DNA of 64,000 nt from Candidatus Bathyarchaeota archaeon (GTDB lineage Archaea; Thermoproteota; Bathyarchaeia; Bathyarchaeales; Bathycorpusculaceae): the NCBI GenBank assembly GCA_018396705.1, contig JAGTQZ010000009.1, forward strand, positions 1 through 64,000. Reading direction: 5' to 3'. Shown here one piece after another: positions 23,795 to 32,909 of this stretch. Every line of letters begins with the position of its first letter. Positions within the stretch are counted from its first letter, which is position 1. The notes beneath the pieces are model-generated. The model was given only the letters and a program-made list of their open reading frames with translations, made no database searches and was not told where the DNA came from. The position numbers and the translations under genes are program-made.

Positions 23795-24730
23795 TTACGG
23801 TGCCTTAGCCAAAATCACTTCGACAGAGTACTTTAACCCATTGCGATAGATCACTAAATTAACTTTTTCTCCCGCTTCCCGCTTGTGAATTTCGCTTAGC
23901 AGCTTTTCAATCCGTGTGATGGGCACATCGTTCATTGCTAATATGATGTCGCCCTCCTCTATTCCAGCTTCATAAGCTGGGCTTCCCTCCACAACTCTTG
24001 TTACGAGCACGCCTTCTGCCAACGGTATCCCATAGTAGCTGGAGATCTCCCTTGAGAGGCTTAAGCCTATTATTCCAAGCCATGGTCTAACGTGGGTTCC
24101 CTTCGCGATTATGTCGTAGGCGCACTTTTTCGCTGAGTTTATTGGAATGGCGAACCCTATTCCGTGGGCGAATGGAATGATTGCCGTGTTTATGGCAACC
24201 ACCTTGCCCTCAATGTCCACCAGCGGACCACCGCTGTTTCCGGGATTTATGGCGGCATCCGTTTGAACAAGGTTCTCTAAAAGCTCATTCTTTGACTCTA
24301 TCGTACGGTTTAACGCGCTTATAACGCCTGAAGTCACCGTGGGGCCGCCGGCCAAGCCGAACGGATTACCTATAGCGTATACGCGTTGGCCTATCCTAAG
24401 CTTGTCAGAGTCTCCAAGCTCCGCGTAAACAAGCCCCTTTTTGTCAACTTTAACGACTGCTACATCATGGATTGCACACGTGCCCAGAAGCTTACCGTTC
24501 AATACCTCGCCGTTCCAGAGGGTTACGGCGATACGCTCCGCGCCTTGAACCACATGGTTGTTGGTTATTATATGGCCTTCCCCATCGATTATTGTGCCTG
24601 AACCCATGCCCTTGATTGGGAAAACCTGATAAAACATGTCTTGTACAAGCCTTACAGTGCTAATGTTCACAACACTTTTACTAACTTTTTCAAGAATATC
24701 TAAAACTTTAGATTCATTGTTTAAATCCAA
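23795..24730 (-). CDS. HtrA/DegP-type trypsin-like serine protease with PDZ domain
   Basis: A 311-residue protein. The protease domain has the triad: His in IITNNHVVQGA near 55, Asp in HDVAVVKV near 87, and Ser in NPGNSGGPLVDIEGKV near 164. A single PDZ domain follows (RVVEGSPAYEAGIEEGDIIL near 236 to the end). No signal peptide or N-terminal membrane helix is seen, so it is either cytoplasmic or exported by an unseen route; most bacterial HtrA proteins are periplasmic. The TTG start gives a helical N-terminus before the catalytic domain. Confidence 0.9.
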   Translation of the reverse strand: MDLNNESKVLDILEKVSKSVVNISTVRLVQDMFYQVFPIKGMGSGTIIDGEGHIITNNHVVQGAERIAVTLWNGEVLNGKLLGTCAIHDVAVVKVDKKGLVYAELGDSDKLRIGQRVYAIGNPFGLAGGPTVTSGVISALNRTIESKNELLENLVQTDAAINPGNSGGPLVDIEGKVVAINTAIIPFAHGIGFAIPINSAKKCAYDIIAKGTHVRPWLGIIGLSLSREISSYYGIPLAEGVLVTRVVEGSPAYEAGIEEGDIILAMNDVPITRIEKLLSEIHKREAGEKVNLVIYRNGLKYSVEVILAKAP

Positions 24731-24760
24731 ACTTTTCGCCTAAAGAAAATTGGTGTCCAT

Positions 24761-25981
24761 TTAGTTTTTAACCCTTTCTAATTCAGAGGTCGCCAGCGAA
24801 TGGGCTTTAAGAAGAAGAAATACTGCGGCGGCCTGTGTAGCCAAAACATAAAGAACCACAACTGTATAAGGCGGGGTTAAGGCGGCCAATAGACCATAAA
24901 TGACTCCGCTTGCCAGCATGCCAACCCCGTAGGCCGTGTTGAAAATGCCATAAGCTGTACCCCGAATGCTGATAGGAGCAAATTCTGAGACGGCAGCGCG
25001 GTAAATGGACTCTTGCATGCCCAAAACTAAACCGAAAAACGCTGCAGCAGCAACTAAGAAGGCTAGTTCAGCGTTCGCCAGCGCGAACAATGTGGGGAGC
25101 ACTGAAAGGATAAAAGGCAAAACTAAAACTTTGATTTTGTACTTGTCATAGGAATACCCAGCCAAAAAAGCTGCAGGCGCATCTATTCCTTGTATTAACA
25201 TGTACAGTAGAGGGATCACCCACTGCATGTTCACTGGTTGAAGGATTCCCGAAGCCTTAAGGAGTATAAGCTCATATGGAATAAGGCCAACAGTGTTTAA
25301 AACGACAGCTGAAGTGTAAATGTAGAAGGCTTTTCCAAGTTTACCTTTTCCTTTCGCTTCCCCAATGACAGCCGGTTGAATCAAACCTATTTTCCGATAG
25401 GTGAATGTTAGAAAAGCTATAAGCATGATGAATGGAGCGAGCAGAAAACCAAATGTTTGACTGTAATTGTTTCCACTGTAAAACATTAAAGCCGCAACAA
25501 TTAAAGGGCCTAAAACAGCTCCTACTTGATCGAGAAGTTCATGAATCCCGAAGGCTTTTCCAGCTCCAACGCCTCTGCTGACAACGGATAATACTGCGTC
25601 TCTGGCAGGAGCCCTAACCGCCTTTCCGACACGTTCAAGTAAAACAAGAATTATGGCTATCCACCATATGTTTGTAAATCCCAAAAGCGGAATCGCCACT
25701 ATAAGTCCATAGCCCAAAAATATGAAAGCCCAGTAGGTCTTGGAGATGTCGGCAAGCACACCGCTTACAAGTCTCAAAGCATAGCCTAAGAACTCTCCGA
25801 AACGACCAATGAAAACTATGATGAAAGCTGAAGCGCCAAGAAAAGCTAGATAGTCCGGCACAAGTCCCCGTGAACCCTCATAAACAACGTCTCCTAAAAG
25901 GCTAACCATTCCAAGGAGGAAAATAGCCACATAAATTCCCTTAGGACTAACGTCCTCAGTAAATTGCTTGTTGTCTGACAC
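24761..25981 (-). CDS. Major facilitator superfamily transporter
   Basis: A 406-residue protein with about twelve helices. GDVVYEGSRGLVPDYLAFLG sits after helix 1, and LERVGKAVRAPARDAVL near residues 120-136 replaces the usual GRRGR-type loop. A polar central loop (KIGLIQPAVIGEAKGKGKLG) divides the halves, and AGYSYDKYKIKVL is the second-half loop motif. Archaeal relatives are often annotated as drug exporters; the substrate is unknown. The GTG start at 25981 leads into a polar 15-residue tail. It is 30 bases upstream of the protease gene and may share its transcript. Confidence 0.85.
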   Translation of the reverse strand: MSDNKQFTEDVSPKGIYVAIFLLGMVSLLGDVVYEGSRGLVPDYLAFLGASAFIIVFIGRFGEFLGYALRLVSGVLADISKTYWAFIFLGYGLIVAIPLLGFTNIWWIAIILVLLERVGKAVRAPARDAVLSVVSRGVGAGKAFGIHELLDQVGAVLGPLIVAALMFYSGNNYSQTFGFLLAPFIMLIAFLTFTYRKIGLIQPAVIGEAKGKGKLGKAFYIYTSAVVLNTVGLIPYELILLKASGILQPVNMQWVIPLLYMLIQGIDAPAAFLAGYSYDKYKIKVLVLPFILSVLPTLFALANAELAFLVAAAAFFGLVLGMQESIYRAAVSEFAPISIRGTAYGIFNTAYGVGMLASGVIYGLLAALTPPYTVVVLYVLATQAAAVFLLLKAHSLATSELERVKN

Positions 25982-26106
25982 CGCTTTTCACCATCGCTGG
26001 TAAACTTGAGCCTTTTAATATGGCTGTTCAGTGTGATTTAGCGAGATAAAGCTTTTATTGAGGCTTTAGGCTAAGTTTGGCAAATATCCATGAAGATGGT
26101 GTAAAC

Positions 26107-26823
26107 ATGGCCTTACAAAAAGGAGACTTCATACTGATAGATTATATTGCAAAAGTTAAGGAGACAGGCGAAGTCTTCGACACCACAATAGAAGAGGTAG
26201 CCAAAAAGGAACACCTCTACAAAGAGGGTGAAATATACGAGCCAAGATTGGTGGTTGTGGGTGAAGGCTGGGTTCTAAAAGCTTTAGATGAAAGTCTCCC
26301 GTCCATGGAAATTGAAAAATCAGCCACTATCGAAATACCTCCGGAAAAGGCCTTCGGTCCCAGAGACCCGGATAAGGTTAAACGGGTTCCGTTGAGACAG
26401 TTAACTGCGAAAGGAATAACGCCCGCCCTTGGCATGCGTCTTGAATATGATGGAAAAATGGCAACTGTGAGGGCTATAGGTGCTGGAAGAGTTTTACTGG
26501 ATTTTAACCCACCGTTAGCTGGAAAAACCCTTGTCTATGAAGTTACGGTTAAGAAAAAGCTTGAAACCCAAGAAGAGAAGATTGCTGCGCTTATACACCG
26601 TAGAATACCGTCTGTAGAGGTGGAAAAATTCAAATTCGCAGTGAAAGCCAAAACTGTTATTATAGAAATGCCTGAAGAAGCTTTCTACATTGAAGGAATA
26701 CAATTGGCGAAAAGAGGCATAGCCTTGGACATCCAAAGATTTTTCCCAGAAATTGCAGCTGTTAAATTCACAGAAACTTTCAAAACAGCAGCGGCAGAAG
26801 CCAAAACGGAAGAAGAGAATTAA
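26107..26823 (+). CDS. FKBP-type peptidyl-prolyl cis-trans isomerase (SlyD-like, long archaeal form)
   Basis: A 238-residue protein. It starts MALQKGDFILIDYIAKVKETGEVFDTT-like: the FKBP first strands with FDTT. VVVGEGWVLKALDESLPSME replaces the usual GxxxPGxExAL loop. PPEKAFGPRDPDKVKRVPL and the inserted-in-flap strands RVLLDFNPPLAGKTLVYEVTV are the conserved SlyD core. The last 90 residues are the extra C-terminal domain of long archaeal FKBPs. It should be a folding helper for nascent proteins. I set the start at ATG 26107; ten further codons upstream are open but are not family-like. Confidence 0.92.
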   Translation: MALQKGDFILIDYIAKVKETGEVFDTTIEEVAKKEHLYKEGEIYEPRLVVVGEGWVLKALDESLPSMEIEKSATIEIPPEKAFGPRDPDKVKRVPLRQLTAKGITPALGMRLEYDGKMATVRAIGAGRVLLDFNPPLAGKTLVYEVTVKKKLETQEEKIAALIHRRIPSVEVEKFKFAVKAKTVIIEMPEEAFYIEGIQLAKRGIALDIQRFFPEIAAVKFTETFKTAAAEAKTEEEN

Positions 26824-26825
26824 AC

Positions 26826-27860
26826 TTAAATGACTTCCGTTTGCTCAGCTATCTTTCTACATTCTTCCAAGCTTAGTTTCAGCTTGCTTAAGATCGTGTA
26901 GCGTTCCGGCCTTACCGAAGGGGCCATAAACAAGGCTTTCACAACCTCATTTTCGGTTAAGCCTAATTCCTTAGCATTTGTAGGCGCACCTACTGTTTGA
27001 AGTGTTCTTTTGATCTGCTTCCAATCTGCTCCATGTAGGTACGCCATCATTATTGTGCCGACACCGCAGCGTTCTCCATGCATAGAACTGTTAGGCTTGA
27101 TCATGTCAAGGGCGTGGCTAAACAGATGTTCTGAGCCGCTGCATGGGCGACTGCTGCCAGCAATGCTCATGGCAACACCGCAGCTTATTAAGGCTTCCAA
27201 AAGCACACGTAACCCCTCTCCGTTTTTAGGTTTAATCAATTTTGCGTTTTGCATCACAAGTTCTGCGCTCATCAAGGCGAGGCTTGCAGCATACTCCCCA
27301 TAATATTCGCCGACCTCTTCTCGTGCCAATTTCCAGTCCCTGACGGCTGTGAATTTAGCAATAACGTCTCCACAACCGCTTGCAACAAGCCGGTGTGGCG
27401 CCTGCATAATAATGTTTGTGTCTGCTATGATGGCTGTGGGTGCCTGGGCCATAACTGAATATGGTTTATCTAGCCCTTTGATGGAGGATAGGGGGCTTGC
27501 AATACCATCGTGGGATACTGTTGTTGGGACGCTTATGAAGGGTATTCCTTGACGCGCAGAACTCAGTTTTGCTATATCGATTTTTGTTCCTCCGCCAACC
27601 CCCAAAACCACCTGAGGTTTTAATGCTTTGATTTTCTCTTCAACAGCCTTAACACTCCAGATGGTTGCAGTCTCAACTTTTAATGTTTCAACCTTTAAGC
27701 CTTCACCTTCTAATATTGCTTTGACGGTTTCGCCGGCAAGCTCCCCGGTTTTTAAACCAGTGATTATCAAGGCGGACTCTGTAAATCCAAGTCTTTGAAA
27801 GATTTCAGCCGTCCACTCTATTACCCCTTCTCCAACAATAACCTCTCTTGGAAGCTGCAT
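26826..27860 (-). CDS. egsA: sn-Glycerol-1-phosphate dehydrogenase
   Basis: A 344-residue protein starting MQLPREVIVGEGVIE, like archaeal G1P dehydrogenases. The NAD(P)-binding GVGGGTKIDIAKL lies near 88, and FISVPTTVSHDGIASPLSS follows near 107. The zinc site includes Asp in GCGDVIAKFTAVRDW and His residues in GSEHLFSHALDM and SMHGERCGVGT. It makes the sn-glycerol-1-phosphate backbone of archaeal lipids from DHAP, a firm archaeal marker. The frame remains open to a TTG at 27923, with GTG 27890 in between; ATG 27860 gives a family-like N-terminus. It overlaps nothing and ends convergent with FKBP. Confidence 0.94.
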   Translation of the reverse strand: MQLPREVIVGEGVIEWTAEIFQRLGFTESALIITGLKTGELAGETVKAILEGEGLKVETLKVETATIWSVKAVEEKIKALKPQVVLGVGGGTKIDIAKLSSARQGIPFISVPTTVSHDGIASPLSSIKGLDKPYSVMAQAPTAIIADTNIIMQAPHRLVASGCGDVIAKFTAVRDWKLAREEVGEYYGEYAASLALMSAELVMQNAKLIKPKNGEGLRVLLEALISCGVAMSIAGSSRPCSGSEHLFSHALDMIKPNSSMHGERCGVGTIMMAYLHGADWKQIKRTLQTVGAPTNAKELGLTENEVVKALFMAPSVRPERYTILSKLKLSLEECRKIAEQTEVI

Positions 27861-28082
27861 CCAATGGTGTTTTAAGGACAAGCTAATCACTACGGACGCT
27901 GTGCATGTTCTAATTAACCTCAATAGCTTATATCCTTAAAACTCTTTTGAGCATTCTCTCTGTCCTATTTAAGCTATCCTTGTTTTTGAAGCGTAATGTT
28001 AATAAGCCTCACGTGCATGATTACAGATGCTACTTCCTTGAGAAGTAATTTGGTGGTGTATTAAATTTTAGGAGAAACGGCA

Positions 28083-28718
28083 ATGGCCAACAATATGGTT
28101 GATAAATTAATATTGAAAGGCACAACAACGGTAGGTGTTGTCTGCAGGGACGGTGTGATTCTGGCTTCAGACACACGTGTGACCATGGGGTTCTACGTGG
28201 CGCATAAACATGGAAAAAAGATTTACAAAATAGACGACCATCTAGCCATTACAATAGCTGGGACGGTGGCTGATGCCCAGAGAACAGTGGATATTTTAAC
28301 CGCCAACGCTCAGCTTTACAAACTTAACATGGGACGCCCGATTCCAGTAAGCTCAGCCGCAAGACTTGTGGCAAACCTTCTGTTTTCAGCTAGATACATA
28401 CCCCTAGTCACCCAAGTCCTGGTTGGAGGGGTGGATGACACAGGCCCGCATGTATTCTCACTAGACCCCTTCGGCAGTCTAACCGAAGAAAAATGTGTCG
28501 CTACAGGCTCCGGTTCACCAATAGCCTACGGTGTCTTGGAAGACAAGTTTAGAGACGGAATGACTGTGGAAGAAGCTTTACCGATAGTTGTGAAAGCCGT
28601 TGACTCCGCCATGAAACGAGACGCTGCTAGCGGAGACAGCTTTAACGTGGCAGTTATAGACGCTAAAGGTTTCAGAGAATTGACAGAAGGGGAGAAAAAA
28701 GGGCTTCTTGCAAAGTAG
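28083..28718 (+). CDS. psmB: 20S proteasome beta subunit
   Basis: A 211-residue protein. The propeptide MANNMVDKLILKG ends before TTTVGVV; cleavage after Gly13 frees Thr14 as the catalytic N-terminal nucleophile. ILASDTRVTMG holds the conserved Asp, HGKKIYKIDDH the Lys, and GSGSPIAYGVLED the GSG loop. It forms the inner rings of the archaeal 20S particle; the alpha subunit is not in the window. TAGGAG precedes the ATG by about 9 bases. The gene for aCPSF1 starts 11 bases after the stop. Confidence 0.97.
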   Translation: MANNMVDKLILKGTTTVGVVCRDGVILASDTRVTMGFYVAHKHGKKIYKIDDHLAITIAGTVADAQRTVDILTANAQLYKLNMGRPIPVSSAARLVANLLFSARYIPLVTQVLVGGVDDTGPHVFSLDPFGSLTEEKCVATGSGSPIAYGVLEDKFRDGMTVEEALPIVVKAVDSAMKRDAASGDSFNVAVIDAKGFRELTEGEKKGLLAK

Positions 28719-28729
28719 GGAAATAGAAA

Positions 28730-30649
28730 TTGGCACGCAGCTCTGAAAAAGAGAAAATCGAAATAAGCCAATACATCCTCGAACATGTTCCAAAGGAAGC
28801 AGAAGTTACAAGAGTGGAATATGAAGGTCCAATGCTGGCTATCTACGCCAAAAAACCTGAAATTCTCGTTGAACAAACCAGCCTAATCACTGACATAGTA
28901 AGCGTAATAAGAAAGCGGATTGTTGTTCGCTCCGACCCCTCTGTAAGGCTGCCTGAAAGAGAAGCGGAAAAAATAGCCCGCGAAATAATCCCGCCTGAGG
29001 CTGAAGTTACGGACATAAATTTCGACCCAAGCCTTGGAGAAATAATAATTGAAGCCAAAAAGCCTGGAATGGTTATAGGCAAAAATGGCGTGGTTCTCCA
29101 GGAAATCATCAAGAAGACGAAGTGGCGCCCCCACGTTTTAAGAAGCCCACCTCTTCGTTCAAAGATTATAGCTAACATGCGCCATTACCTCCACGCTGAA
29201 AGCAAAGAACGGGAAAGAATTCTGCGTACTTTCGGCGAAAGAATTTTCAGACCTAAAGCCTTCGAAGTCGGCGATGTCCGAATAACACCCTTGGGCGGAG
29301 TGCAGGAAGTCGGCAGATCCGCATTTTTAGTGCAGACGAGGGAAAGCAACATACTTTTAGACTGCGGCATCAACCCAGGTTCGTCAAAGCCCTTCGAGGC
29401 TTTTCCAAGACTCGATCATCCTGCTTTCGAGATAGACTCCCTGGATGCTGTTGTCATAAGTCACGCCCACCTAGACCACTGCGGTCTAGTGCCTTTCCTT
29501 TTCAAATACGGTTATGACGGTCCAGTTTACTGTTCTGCTCCAACGTCAAGCCTAATGACGCTTCTTCAACTTGATTATCTGGACGTTGCCAGCAAACAAG
29601 GCATTATACCGCCCTACGACCAGAAAGACGTACGGGAATGCGTGCTGCACACGGTTCCACTAAGATATGGCGTTGTAACAGACATAGCTCCAGACGTGCG
29701 TCTAACATTGCATAACGCTGGACACATTTTAGGCTCTTCGATTATTCACTTACACATTGGTGAAGGCTTACATAACATAGTTTACACAGGCGACTACAAA
29801 TATGCAAGAACCATGCTTTTGGAACCAGCAACAGCAGAGTTCCCGAGGGTTGAAACCTTTATAACCGAAAGCACTTACGGCGGTACAGAGGATGTTATGC
29901 CCTCAAGAACCGAAGCTGAGGAACGTCTCACAAGAATTATAAATGAAACCTTAGAAAAAAAGGGTAAAGTCTTAATTCCTGTCCCAGCTGTGGGCAGAGC
30001 GCAGGAAATAATGTTGATTCTTGACGGTTACATGAAACGTGGGCTTATGAAAGAGGCTCCAGTATTTATTGAGGGCATGATTTCCGAGGCGACAGCCATT
30101 CACACAGCCTACCCCGAGTATCTTGGGCGGGAAGTGCGTAACAGCATACTTCACGATGAAGTTAACCCCTTCGAGTCAGACTACTTCACTGTGGTTGAAC
30201 ATCCAAGCGTAAGACAAAACATCATTGACGGTGAACCATGTATAATAATGGCCACTTCAGGAATGCTTGAAGGAGGCCCTGTAATAGAGTACTTTAAGGG
30301 ATTAGCCGAAGATGAAAGAAACGTGATAATTTTTGTAAGCTACCAGATTGAAGGCACGCTTGGAAGAAGGGTCCAAAAGGGCATAAACGAGGTTACCATG
30401 ATGGACAGCGAAGGCAAAATGTCGGTTGTAAAGGTGAAAATGCGTGTTGAATCCATTGAAGGTTTTTCGGGGCACTCAGACAGACGGCAAATAATAAACT
30501 ATGTGACTCAACTGAAGCCCAGACCTGAAAGGGTTATTGTGTGTCATGGAGAAAAAGCGAAAATAGCCAGCATAGCAAGTTTCATTGAGAAAAAGTGCAG
30601 TATACCTGTCATTACACCTTCTGTTATGGAAACCTTTAGGCTGCTGTAG
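28730..30649 (+). CDS. Archaeal beta-CASP ribonuclease aCPSF1
   Basis: A 639-residue protein with the aCPSF1 layout. Residues about 1-145 hold tandem KH-like RNA-binding domains (the second with MVIGKNGVVLQEIIKKTKW). The metallo-beta-lactamase core starts near 180 with ITPLGGVQEVGRSAFLV, then the metal motif SHAHLDHCG and GHILGSSIIHL. The beta-CASP insert begins after TESTYGG. The C-terminus has GFSGHSDRRQI and VCHGE. It is a CPSF73-related 5'-3' exo/endonuclease acting in archaeal transcription termination at U-rich 3' ends. The TTG at 28730 follows psmB directly. The last 14 bases overlap the convergent sepF gene. Confidence 0.96.
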   Translation: MARSSEKEKIEISQYILEHVPKEAEVTRVEYEGPMLAIYAKKPEILVEQTSLITDIVSVIRKRIVVRSDPSVRLPEREAEKIAREIIPPEAEVTDINFDPSLGEIIIEAKKPGMVIGKNGVVLQEIIKKTKWRPHVLRSPPLRSKIIANMRHYLHAESKERERILRTFGERIFRPKAFEVGDVRITPLGGVQEVGRSAFLVQTRESNILLDCGINPGSSKPFEAFPRLDHPAFEIDSLDAVVISHAHLDHCGLVPFLFKYGYDGPVYCSAPTSSLMTLLQLDYLDVASKQGIIPPYDQKDVRECVLHTVPLRYGVVTDIAPDVRLTLHNAGHILGSSIIHLHIGEGLHNIVYTGDYKYARTMLLEPATAEFPRVETFITESTYGGTEDVMPSRTEAEERLTRIINETLEKKGKVLIPVPAVGRAQEIMLILDGYMKRGLMKEAPVFIEGMISEATAIHTAYPEYLGREVRNSILHDEVNPFESDYFTVVEHPSVRQNIIDGEPCIIMATSGMLEGGPVIEYFKGLAEDERNVIIFVSYQIEGTLGRRVQKGINEVTMMDSEGKMSVVKVKMRVESIEGFSGHSDRRQIINYVTQLKPRPERVIVCHGEKAKIASIASFIEKKCSIPVITPSVMETFRLL

Positions 30650-31010
30650 GCATTGGTTCACTTGCCACTTGCTGCTTTTCTCTCCAAATTTTAATATTTG
30701 GAGGACAAACAACAACCCGTTCTTCGCCTAAACGGGCAATATCTCCACCCAGTGATTCTACAAATTCGCATAATTCATTAACTGCTCGCTTAACATCTTC
30801 AATGCTTTTGTTTGCAAGGGGAGTTATCCTAAGGATTAAAATGTTTCCGGAGCGCACTTCATTTTTAACAGTGTCTAGGTCGGACAAGTCGCGGAGAGGC
30901 ATGGCCTTCAAAAAAGTTTTGCCAAGCGCGCTTTTCATCTCCTCAGCTTTGCGTTCCACCTCTTTTTCTTCTCGTTTATATCTGCGGAACAGTTCACTTA
31001 AACTTGGCAA
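30636..31010 (-). CDS. sepF: Archaeal SepF, membrane anchor of the FtsZ ring
   Basis: A 124-residue protein. The N-terminus MPSLSELFRRYKREEKEVE is an amphipathic helix suited to membrane binding. A charged linker follows, then the SepF core from about residue 37: KAMPLRDLSDLDTVKNEVRSG, NILILRITPLANKSIEDVKR and ESLGGDIARLGEERVVVCPP. SepF dimers tether FtsZ to the membrane in archaea that divide by FtsZ. The TTG start is fixed by GAGGAG a few bases upstream. No ftsZ gene is in the window. Confidence 0.88.
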   Translation of the reverse strand: MPSLSELFRRYKREEKEVERKAEEMKSALGKTFLKAMPLRDLSDLDTVKNEVRSGNILILRITPLANKSIEDVKRAVNELCEFVESLGGDIARLGEERVVVCPPNIKIWREKQQVASEPMPTAA

Positions 31011-31148
31011 TTCTCTCCTCTCTGTTTATTTTTACACCCTTCAATAGTTTAAGTGTTTCTTCACTTAGCTACTTTTCTGATTTAGGATATGGATTGGCTA
31101 TTAAGAAGTTTATGAATCTGAAATATTAATTTGCAGTTAGCGATAGAT

Positions 31149-31649
31149 TCAGCTCATCTCTTTGAGAGTTTTCCATATTTTGTCGCCAACAAAGTGTATG
31201 TTTTTGACAACGACACCCCGCTTTATATTAACAGTTTCATCGTCCTTGTAGAGGATTTCTCCGATAACAAGCGGCTTACTGTACTTTTCATCAACCACCA
31301 CAACTAAATCGCCTTTATTGAAGGCACCTTCAAAGCTAATTATGCCAGGAGCCATAACGTCAGCACCGTTGCATATATGGCTGATTGCCCCCATGTCCAC
31401 GACGACTTTTGGCATCAGAGCGAGGGCTTCCTCAAAAAGGAGAGTAGGATATAGGTTTTGTCCAAGCTTGAAAAGACATGGCTTACCATTTATGAGGAAA
31501 GTTTCGCCGAAACTTGTTTTAATCAATTCTACCTTTGCTTCTGGACTTAAAATCTTGTCTAATTCTATTTTCAGCTTTTTTGACGCCTCTTCCAGCAGAG
31601 TCTTAACTTCTTTTACCTTCAAGAAATGTCTTTTATATCCTTTAGACAT
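31149..31649 (-). CDS. PUA-domain RNA-binding protein (archaeal MCT-1-like)
   Basis: A 166-residue protein. An N-terminal alpha/beta domain covers residues 1-80 (YKRHFLKVKEVKTLLEEASK, EAKVELIKTSFGETFLINGK). The PUA domain covers roughly 80-160: VVVDMGAISHICNGADVMAPGI, with GDLVVVVDE and PLVIGEIL strands. This pairing resembles MCT-1/eIF2D-N and archaeal DUF1947-PUA proteins, which in eukaryotes act in translation re-initiation and ribosome recycling. The archaeal role is not established. It is divergent from lsm, with both start regions in an 85-base gap. Confidence 0.8.
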   Translation of the reverse strand: MSKGYKRHFLKVKEVKTLLEEASKKLKIELDKILSPEAKVELIKTSFGETFLINGKPCLFKLGQNLYPTLLFEEALALMPKVVVDMGAISHICNGADVMAPGIISFEGAFNKGDLVVVVDEKYSKPLVIGEILYKDDETVNIKRGVVVKNIHFVGDKIWKTLKEMS

Positions 31650-31690
31650 GGTTTTTCGCTTCTTTCTTAGATAGATTTAAATGGTATAAG

Positions 31691-31704
31691 TTTAAGTATA
31701 AAAG
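31691..31704 (+). promoter_or_regulatory. BRE/TATA-like promoter of the lsm-rpl37e pair
   Basis: TTTAAGTATAAAAG at 31691-31704 is a near-consensus archaeal TATA box with an AAG just before it in the BRE position. A start about 25 bases downstream gives a 5' leader of roughly 10 bases before ATG 31735. Confidence 0.6.
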
Positions 31705-31734
31705 AGTAAACTGTTTAGGCGTGGGGCCTTTCAA

Positions 31735-31962
31735 ATGAGTGAGATGACAACCGAAATCCTTGAGCAGAATCTTGGAAAAATCGTGCTTGTAAAATTAAAG
31801 GGCGGAAAAAGCCTCAGAGGAAGACTGAAAGGTTTTGATCAACACTTAAACCTCGTCCTTGAAGAGACAGAGGATACAACAGACGCTGAAAACGTTAAAA
31901 AGCTTGGTCTAATAATAGTCCGCGGAGATAACGTTGTTTTGATTTCTCCACCTCCAAGGTGA
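31735..31962 (+). CDS. Sm-like archaeal protein (Lsm/SmAP)
   Basis: A 75-residue protein covering one Sm fold. Sm1 motif: [32 protein letters not shown] in outline, with the key FDQHLNL loop. Sm2 motif: [15 protein letters not shown], matching the consensus (V/I)RG-x-N. It forms a hexameric or heptameric ring that binds U-rich RNA. The rpl37e gene follows after 7 bases; the lsm-rpl37e pair is widely conserved in archaea. Confidence 0.96.
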   Translation: MSEMTTEILEQNLGKIVLVKLKGGKSLRGRLKGFDQHLNLVLEETEDTTDAENVKKLGLIIVRGDNVVLISPPPR

Positions 31963-31969
31963 AAGCCTC

Positions 31970-32158
31970 TTGGGAAAGGGAACACCCTCCTTTGGAAAAC
32001 GAACCGGTAAAACCCTACATATACGCTGCAGACGCTGCGGAAGAAGAGCCTATAACGTATCAAAGAGGCGTTGTGCTGCATGCGGCTATGGTGAAACAAC
32101 AACCATCAGGAGATATTCTTGGCAGACTAAAAACCTTAACAGAGGTAGAATCCGCTGA
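31970..32158 (+). CDS. rpl37e: 50S ribosomal protein L37e
   Basis: A 62-residue zinc-ribbon ribosomal protein, normal length. It starts [20 protein letters not shown]; the zinc site is CRRCG and CAACG, four Cys in two pairs, and the tail is [14 protein letters not shown], all classic L37e. The start codon is TTG at 31970. It binds 23S rRNA in the large subunit. It is co-transcribed with lsm. Confidence 0.97.
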   Translation: MGKGTPSFGKRTGKTLHIRCRRCGRRAYNVSKRRCAACGYGETTTIRRYSWQTKNLNRGRIR

Positions 32159-32176
32159 GAAATCATATTGCCTTTT

Positions 32177-32785
32177 TTAAAAGTTGTTAAAGTATCCTTT
32201 ATCGATTCTAACGAAAATTAACGGTCCCTTGCTTCTAGTTAACTCTCTAGCCCTACGCAGCGCGTTGTTTAGAATATTCATTGTCCGCTCTTCTTCGGTG
32301 GTGTATTTTTTCTTGTTTTCACCTAATTCCATTTTTAATATGTTTTCAGAGAGTATTGAGGTGCCACAGATTTCACCGTTCTTTATTAGTGTGGCAATTA
32401 CAATTTCCTGCATTTCTTTGCGGTTTGGTATTTTTCTCCACAAGGGCTCTGCGTTGTTTAAGATCTTTGTCATTTTATCCCACTTTTTGGAGTCTTCGTT
32501 GCCTATGAGTAGTTTTACTCTTTCGCTCCATTTCTTGAACCATATGCCGATCCACAGATTAATGAATTCTTCAAGCTGGCTCGGCTCCTTCTGGTAAAAT
32601 TCTTCCAGTTTGTCTGCTAACTCGCATTCATTTGCTTCTTTGCCTATCAAGTCCCAGTGTACCTTTAGGTAATTTGTCAAGTCTTGGCAGGCTATTTGGA
32701 GAACTTTGCGGTCAGCTCCATAAACATCTAACATTGGGTTTTTGTTTTTAAGTTTTTCAGCTATCAGTATTTCGATGAAATTCAT
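32177..32785 (-). CDS. Unrecognised 202-residue protein
   Basis: I do not recognise this protein. It is soluble and mostly helical, with many Lys/Glu/Trp residues (LWIGIWFKKWSERVKLL near 95, EPLWRKIPNRKEMQE near 122). The C-terminal part has a small-molecule or nucleic-acid-like pattern: IVIATLIKNGEICGTSIL, then helix TMNILNNALRRARELTRSKG, then the strand PLIFVRIDKG. It is convergent with the lsm-rpl37e pair and stands alone. Codon use resembles its neighbours. The ATG start is at 32785. Confidence 0.6.
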   Translation of the reverse strand: MNFIEILIAEKLKNKNPMLDVYGADRKVLQIACQDLTNYLKVHWDLIGKEANECELADKLEEFYQKEPSQLEEFINLWIGIWFKKWSERVKLLIGNEDSKKWDKMTKILNNAEPLWRKIPNRKEMQEIVIATLIKNGEICGTSILSENILKMELGENKKKYTTEEERTMNILNNALRRARELTRSKGPLIFVRIDKGYFNNF

Positions 32786-32909
32786 TGTTTTTCGAAGCCC
32801 TCTCCGAGATATTATTGCTCTAAAGTTTTAATTAAGCTTTATTTATGATTACTTCTATAACATTCTTAAGTAATTTCTAGCTATATTATCTGTTTCGTAA
32901 TATTTTGAG

